Positions 5,245 to 8,390 of a stretch of DNA of 8,390 nucleotides are shown here, in pieces. The translations under genes and the position numbers were made by a program. This DNA is from Candidatus Gastranaerophilales bacterium (GTDB lineage Bacteria > Cyanobacteriota > Vampirovibrionia > Gastranaerophilales > Gastranaerophilaceae). The notes beneath the pieces were generated by a model that was not told the origin of the DNA, ran no database searches, and saw nothing but the letters and a program-made list of their open reading frames with translations. The first letter of the stretch is position 1, and the number at the start of each line of letters is the position of its first letter. The stretch covers positions 1-8,390 of the forward strand of contig CANQOM010000066.1 of the NCBI GenBank assembly GCA_947625445.1. The letters run 5' to 3'.

Positions 5245-7072
5245 TTTGCTCTGTTACTTCTTCTTTCTTTTCAGATTCTACAAACGGAGAGTCTTTTCTC
5301 ATAATTACTCTGGAAATTCTTATTCCGTCAAGTTCAATAACTTCAAAAGAAAGATTTTTATCTTCAACCTTATCACCAATTTCAGGTTCACGACCTAAAA
5401 GTCCAAATACATATCCTCCGATTGTTTGAAAATCTTCGTTTGGAATATCTAAATCATATTTCTCGTTAATATCTTCAATATTCATTTGAGAAGAAACATT
5501 TAAAGTATTATCGTCAATTTTTATTAGTTCAGGGACAGGAGCTTCATCAAATTCATCATATATTTCGCCAACTATTTCTTCTATTATATCTTCAACCGTT
5601 ACAATACCGGCAATACCGCCATGTTCATCAACAACGGCAGCTATTTGATTTTTTGTAGTGGTAAAATCGTTTAAAAGGTCACTTATAAACTTATTTTCAG
5701 GAATAATAAGAATTTCACGTGCCAGTGATTTGATTTCAAATCCGTCTTGTTCAAATGTTTTATCTCTTAATGCTTTGAGCGCATCTTTTGCGTTGATAAC
5801 TCCTATAAGATTGTCAACAGTTCCTTCGTATATCGGAATCCTGGTATGACCTGATTCTATTATTACGTCTATTAAATTATTAAGATTTTCTTCAGCATCT
5901 ATAAATTGTACTTTTGGTCTTGGTACCATGATTTCTTTCACTACTGTTTGGGCGAATGAATAAAAGTTTGATAACATATGGGCTTCTTTATCATCAATAA
6001 CATCAATTTTTTCACCTTCTTGAATAATTTTATCAAATTTATCTTCCCAATTTTCTTCGGCATCATTTGAATCTATTTCAACTGAAACATGAGATATGTT
6101 TTTTATATTTTCTCTTATCTTACGTTCGACCATTTCTGTAATATCATCAGCTTCTTTAACCTGAATATCAGGGTCAACTTCAATTTTAATATTAACAATT
6201 AATCCTGAAGTGCCCATATTCATTGTTTTTAATTCTTTTACGCAGCTTACACAGTGCAAATTTTCAGTAACTTGTTTTATAATTTCTTCTACCTGCGGTT
6301 CAGCTGATAATCCTGTTAACAGATTAACGTTATTTTTTAGCATATAACCGGCTAAAAATAAAAGCAAAGAAGCAATTATTCCGGATGCAATACCGTCAGG
6401 TATGTGAGCTAAATTTTCAGGCAGAATTTTTGATATTGATACTGCAATAAATGCTACAACTACACCTGTTAGTGCTACAACATCTTCATACCACACATAT
6501 TTTGTTGTGGGAGTGTTAATTTTATGAACATATTTCATTGATTTTATAAAATCAATTATTGGGTTTTTGTGTTCTATTTTTGACTCATCAAGAACCGCAT
6601 GTACTGCACTATTTACTGCCCAACTTTCAAAAATTATACTTGCTATAAGTATTACTGCTAAAGCGTGATAGTTACTTAATAATTGTTTATTGACAAAAAT
6701 TTTATCGTACGCACTTATTAAAGAAACAGAAGCTCCAATAAACATTAAAATGCAGGCTATAATAGTCCAGACATTTGTTTCAAGTCCGTGCCCAAACGGA
6801 TGCACTCTGTCTGACGGTCTTGAACCTCTTTTTAGACCAACCATAAGACAAATACTATTAAAAGAATCTACCCCCGAGTGAACAGCTTCAGCAAACATTG
6901 CTGAACTTTTAGTAAAATACCAAGAAGTAAATTTAATTAACGTAATAAATATATTAGCTAAAAAAGCACGAACTACCGCTCTAAATTTTAAATTAACACT
7001 TTTTTGTTGATTTATTCCTGATGATTCAATTTTATCGGGTTGAATCTGACCCGAAATACTGTCTGATGTCAT
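5231..7072 (-). CDS. Fusion protein: cation diffusion facilitator + CBS pair + CorC/HlyC domain
   Basis: A 613-residue membrane protein. Residues 33-245 form a CDF transporter with six predicted helices (about 33-52, 59-80, 100-122, 136-156, 197-216, 227-245). TM2 has the HxxxD metal motif (His65, Asp69), and SHPFGHG-like RVHPFGHG (89-96) lies in the following loop, as in the ZnT9/SLC30A9-like branch. TM5 has Glu196-Asp197; the residue four before Asp197, usually His or Asp, is Val193. Residues 250-335 fit the CDF cytoplasmic domain and carry CVSC (274-277). Then come CBS1 (EIMVPRPK at 380-387 to AKDAL), CBS2 (450-502, VDEHGGIAGIVTVEDIIEEIVGEI style) and a CorC/HlyC domain (515-593). Normal CorC/CNNM proteins carry DUF21 where this has a CDF. 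Likely role: divalent cation export gated by the cytoplasmic nucleotide-sensing part; the metal is unknown. The ATG at 7072 has AAGGAT 4 nt upstream. It overlaps era by 14 nt. Confidence 0.92.
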   Translation of the reverse strand: MTSDSISGQIQPDKIESSGINQQKSVNLKFRAVVRAFLANIFITLIKFTSWYFTKSSAMFAEAVHSGVDSFNSICLMVGLKRGSRPSDRVHPFGHGLETNVWTIIACILMFIGASVSLISAYDKIFVNKQLLSNYHALAVILIASIIFESWAVNSAVHAVLDESKIEHKNPIIDFIKSMKYVHKINTPTTKYVWYEDVVALTGVVVAFIAVSISKILPENLAHIPDGIASGIIASLLLFLAGYMLKNNVNLLTGLSAEPQVEEIIKQVTENLHCVSCVKELKTMNMGTSGLIVNIKIEVDPDIQVKEADDITEMVERKIRENIKNISHVSVEIDSNDAEENWEDKFDKIIQEGEKIDVIDDKEAHMLSNFYSFAQTVVKEIMVPRPKVQFIDAEENLNNLIDVIIESGHTRIPIYEGTVDNLIGVINAKDALKALRDKTFEQDGFEIKSLAREILIIPENKFISDLLNDFTTTKNQIAAVVDEHGGIAGIVTVEDIIEEIVGEIYDEFDEAPVPELIKIDDNTLNVSSQMNIEDINEKYDLDIPNEDFQTIGGYVFGLLGREPEIGDKVEDKNLSFEVIELDGIRISRVIMRKDSPFVESEKKEEVTEQNETL

Positions 7073-7083
7073 TTTTATCCTTG

Positions 7084-7101
7084 TTTGTTAAATTTAACAA
7101 A
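7084..7101. promoter_or_regulatory. Perfect 18-bp palindrome; candidate operator of the CDF-CorC/era unit
   Basis: TTTGTTAAATTTAACAAA reads identically on both strands. It lies between the predicted -10 box and the ribosome-binding site, covering the expected start of transcription, where a repressor would block initiation. A metal- or stress-responsive dimer is an attractive reader for a cation exporter gene. In RNA it could also form a hairpin just upstream of the RBS. Palindromes of this A/T content occur by chance a few times per window of this size, so position is the main support. Confidence 0.4.
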
Positions 7102-7105
7102 TAAA

Positions 7106-7135
7106 ATTATAAAATAAATTTAGTAAAAAGTCTAA
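7106..7135 (-). promoter_or_regulatory. Putative promoter of the CDF-CorC/era unit
   Basis: On the minus strand TTAGAC (7135-7130) is spaced 18 nt from a perfect TATAAT (7111-7106), predicting a start near 7099 and a leader of about 27 nt. This is the only good match in the 118-nt gap shared with the divergent tRNA gene. Confidence 0.5.
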
Positions 7136-7146
7136 TAAATAAATCT

Positions 7147-7174
7147 TTGAAAAAAAATATTTATGTATTAAAAT
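7147..7174 (+). promoter_or_regulatory. Putative tRNA-Pro promoter
   Basis: TTGAAA (7147-7152) and TAAAAT (7169-7174), 16 nt apart, predict a start near 7182, giving a 9-nt 5' leader for RNase P to remove. A TATAAT at 7181-7186 is too close to the tRNA 5' end to serve as -10. Confidence 0.45.
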
Positions 7175-7190
7175 AAAGAATATAATTAAT

Positions 7191-7264
7191 CGGGATGTAG
7201 CGCAGCTTGGTAGCGCACTGTGTTCGGGTCGCAGGGGTCGCAAGTTCGAATCTTGTCATCCCGA
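7191..7264 (+). tRNA. tRNA-Pro, anticodon CGG
   Basis: A complete cloverleaf. Acceptor stem CGGGATG (7191-7197) / CATCCCG (7257-7263); D-arm GCGC/GCGC around AGCTTGGTA (7200-7216); anticodon stem CTGTG/CGCAG (7218-7222, 7230-7234, one T-G pair) with loop TTCGGGT, anticodon CGG at 7225-7227; variable loop 7235-7239; T-arm GCAAG-TTCGAAT-CTTGT (7240-7256); discriminator A7264. The C1-G72 pair is the usual mark of bacterial tRNA-Pro. It reads CCG. The 3' CCA is not encoded, so a nucleotidyltransferase must add it. Six Ts (7265-7270) follow at once. Confidence 0.97.
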
Positions 7265-7273
7265 TTTTTTATG

Positions 7274-7347
7274 AATTGAATCGAATTCCGAAGTAATACC
7301 TTAGGTATGCCTGTAAAAATTTACTCAGACGAATTAGTCAATTTTTT
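7274..7347 (+). other. Structured spacer after tRNA-Pro, possible terminator with a branched stem
   Basis: AATTGA (7274-7279) pairs with TCAATT (7338-7343), and AATTC (7284-7288) with GAATT (7331-7335), closing a region that holds the hairpin ATACC-TTA-GGTAT (7296-7308) and a weaker CTG/CAG helix. The outer helix runs into TTTTTT (7342-7347). It may end tRNA transcription or be a small RNA. The stems are A/T-rich and the fold is only moderately convincing. The gap 7265-7428 holds nothing else except the next promoter and RBS. Confidence 0.28.
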
Positions 7348-7374
7348 GAAAAAAATTTTTTTATTATATATAAG
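7346..7374 (+). promoter_or_regulatory. Putative promoter of the 219-residue protein gene
   Basis: TTGAAA (7346-7351) is followed after 17 nt by TATAAG (7369-7374), predicting a start near 7381 and a leader of roughly 48 nt to the ATG at 7429. The -35 box overlaps the end of the T-run just upstream. Confidence 0.5.
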
Positions 7375-7428
7375 AGAAATATTTATTATTTAAATTGATA
7401 ATAATAAGTTAGGAAATGCGAGGTTATA

Positions 7429-8088
7429 ATGACTAATTCAATAAGTTCTAATTTAAATTCTTCATCTTTGCAACAAACTAATAACCAGAGTAACAATAAA
7501 GAAGTTCAAAAGAGCTCTAAAGAAATTGTTGAAGATGCAATTGATACTGAGTTATTATTTTCTGATTGCAAACCTACGGATGACAGTATTTCTTTTTTGG
7601 ATAAAACATATAATCAAGATGAGTTTATTTGTGCTGAACATAAAGGTTGGGGCAAGACGAAAACAATTGTAAAAGAAGAAAATAACAATTTATTGGAATT
7701 AGCGGGGAAAGTTATTTTTGAATCTAAACCTGAAAAAATTGTTGAAGAATATGATAAACATAATAAGTTGTGTAAAAAAACTTATTACGATGAAAACGGT
7801 AAATGCACTGTAACTACTTTTGATTCAGATGGAGAAAAGAAAGAAGAAGTCATTATAAATAAAAACGAAATAGATGATTCACATTTTGAAGCTGAAATAA
7901 GATATTCATATTATACAGAAAAAGGTACATCGGTTAAAACAACGGATTATAATTATAATGAAAATTGTAAGGATGGAAAACCGCTAGAAACATCAAAAGT
8001 TGAATATTTTAATCCTGACGGAAGTGTAGATTATGCTACCCAATTCTTATATAATTTTTTACATCCTGATAATACAGATAAAGCATAA
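7429..8088 (+). CDS. 219-residue repeat protein of unknown function (YwqK/MORN-like hairpin repeats)
   Basis: I do not recognise an ortholog. The ATG at 7429 has GCGAGG five nt upstream. Residues 1-30 are low-complexity Ser/Asn/Gln with no signal peptide. Residues 31-95 hold an acidic segment with HKGWGKTKT (71-79). From about 103 on, an aromatic-Asx-x-x-Gly pattern recurs: EEYDKHNKL, TYYDENGKC, TFDSDGEKK, SYYTEKGTS, EYFNPDGSV. It resembles the beta-hairpin units of YwqK-like and MORN-type proteins (YDENGK... strands). This suggests an elongated beta-sheet surface for binding, not an enzyme. The protein is acidic and probably cytoplasmic or exported by a non-Sec route. It is a single-gene unit downstream of tRNA-Pro; the following 200 nt are non-coding and structured. 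Function unknown. Confidence 0.78.
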   Translation: MTNSISSNLNSSSLQQTNNQSNNKEVQKSSKEIVEDAIDTELLFSDCKPTDDSISFLDKTYNQDEFICAEHKGWGKTKTIVKEENNNLLELAGKVIFESKPEKIVEEYDKHNKLCKKTYYDENGKCTVTTFDSDGEKKEEVIINKNEIDDSHFEAEIRYSYYTEKGTSVKTTDYNYNENCKDGKPLETSKVEYFNPDGSVDYATQFLYNFLHPDNTDKA

Positions 8089-8119
8089 TAGGTTAAAGTG
8101 TTTAAACGGGTATATCAAA

Positions 8120-8245
8120 GGTGTTTCGTTTTGAAACACCACATTGAAGTGAGGATAACTGAGACTTTATAAATAGCGGAATGCTATAAAGTAAACGCAT
8201 AAAGTTAAAACCAAGTATAAGTGAACTTTTATCCGAATTAATGTG
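8120..8245 (+). ncRNA. Candidate structured RNA in the convergent intergenic region
   Basis: There is no credible coding frame, but helices nest without conflict. Hairpin GGTGTTTC/GAAACACC (8120-8127, 8133-8140) stacks directly on a 7-bp helix 8141-8147 / 8238-8244. Inside that is GGATAA/TTATCC (8153-8158, 8229-8234). Inside that are a bulged 10-bp hairpin (8164-8168 plus 8173-8177 with 8183-8192) and a weak AAAGT/ACTTT helix (8201-8205, 8224-8228 region). A G-U pair (8146/8239) favours the plus strand. It could be the 3' UTR of the 219-codon gene or a separate RNA ending at the 8283-8312 terminator. I found no match to a family I know. The rest of 8089-8337 holds nothing else besides that terminator. 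Confidence 0.38.
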
Positions 8246-8282
8246 TGAGTCTTTATGATTGTGTTAAAGGATTAGATAAAAT

Positions 8283-8312
8283 AAAAGACTTTCCTATTAA
8301 GGAAAGTCTTTT
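8283..8312. terminator. Bidirectional rho-independent terminator
   Basis: A perfect 12-bp stem, AAAAGACTTTCC (8283-8294) / GGAAAGTCTTTT (8301-8312), with a TATTAA loop. Reading minus, the stem is followed by a further T-rich ATTTTATC, which suits the gene entering from the right edge. Reading plus, the tail is TTTTGTT, which would end transcription from the 219-codon gene or the structured RNA. Confidence 0.8.
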
Positions 8313-8337
8313 GTTACTTGGGAGTTGTAACTTTTAA

Positions 8338-8390
8338 CTATTGAAAAATATTCAAACCTAAACCACCTAATTTACCTTTAACAGAATCCA
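8338..8390 (-). CDS. C-terminal end of an unidentified protein
   Basis: The minus-strand frame entering from the right edge ends in DSVKGKLGGLGLNIFQ and a TAG at 8340-8338. It is followed about 25 nt later by a terminator with its T-run on this strand, which supports a real gene end. Only 16 codons are visible, rich in Gly/Leu, so the product cannot be named. The gene is convergent with the 219-residue protein gene. Confidence 0.45.
   Translation of the reverse strand, partial: DSVKGKLGGLGLNIFQ

Noticed and set aside
5231..7072. Two separate genes (CDF and CorC) joined by a sequence error
   Set aside because: The frame is continuous with no stop, and the linker at 335-375 is a plausible charged helix; a sequencing error that creates a fusion would need a specific indel. 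Kept as a refutation test only.
8102..8200. Minus-strand 32-codon frame (MRLLYSIPLF...) inside the right intergenic region
   Set aside because: There is no RBS, it crosses the paired helices, and its composition does not look like a protein; better explained by RNA structure.
8120..8312. RNase P RNA or tmRNA, prompted by GTGAGGATAAC and the long-range helices
   Set aside because: The RNase P core GAGGAAAGTC and the tmRNA tRNA-like ends are absent.

Overview
This is a strongly AT-rich bacterial chromosome segment. It uses the standard code, has clear Shine-Dalgarno sites, and its one tRNA does not encode CCA. It looks like ordinary chromosomal sequence, with housekeeping genes, a tRNA, and several small lineage-type proteins I do not recognise. 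The overall style (AT-rich, short proteins with glycine/alanine hydrophobic stretches, a CorC-like protein next to era) would fit a gut anaerobe such as the Gastranaerophilales (Vampirovibrionia/Melainabacteria). That placement is a guess from style, not from a marker gene.

Left block (1-2940, minus strand): larE (sacrificial-cysteine sulfur transferase), then a PLP-dependent alpha-oxoamine synthase of the KBL/AONS/serine-palmitoyltransferase family, then an extended SDR (epimerase/dehydratase type) that runs off the left edge. The synthase and SDR overlap by 17 nt. They share a convincing promoter inside the larE-synthase gap, so they form a two-gene unit that may make and process a 3-keto amine, possibly sphingolipid-like.

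Middle block (2940-4365): a plus-strand region with nested RNA structure and a strong terminator (candidate ncRNA); a 38-codon membrane miniprotein with a near-ideal ribosome-binding site; an XRE-type regulator; and, divergent from it, a 142-residue hydrophobic protein of unknown function ending in a strong terminator.

Right-centre block (4363-7190, minus strand): a 613-residue protein and era, overlapping by 14 nt. The 613-residue protein is the most unusual gene here. A six-helix cation diffusion facilitator replaces the DUF21 membrane domain that normally precedes the CBS pair and CorC/HlyC domain. Its promoter carries a perfect 18-bp palindrome at the expected transcription start.

Right block (7147-8390): tRNA-Pro(CGG); a structured AT-rich spacer; a 219-residue protein with a low-complexity N-terminus and YwqK/MORN-like hairpin repeats; a second intergenic region with nested RNA helices (candidate ncRNA); a bidirectional terminator; and the last 16 codons of a minus-strand gene. 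I saw no CRISPR array, insertion sequence, integrase or phage structural gene.
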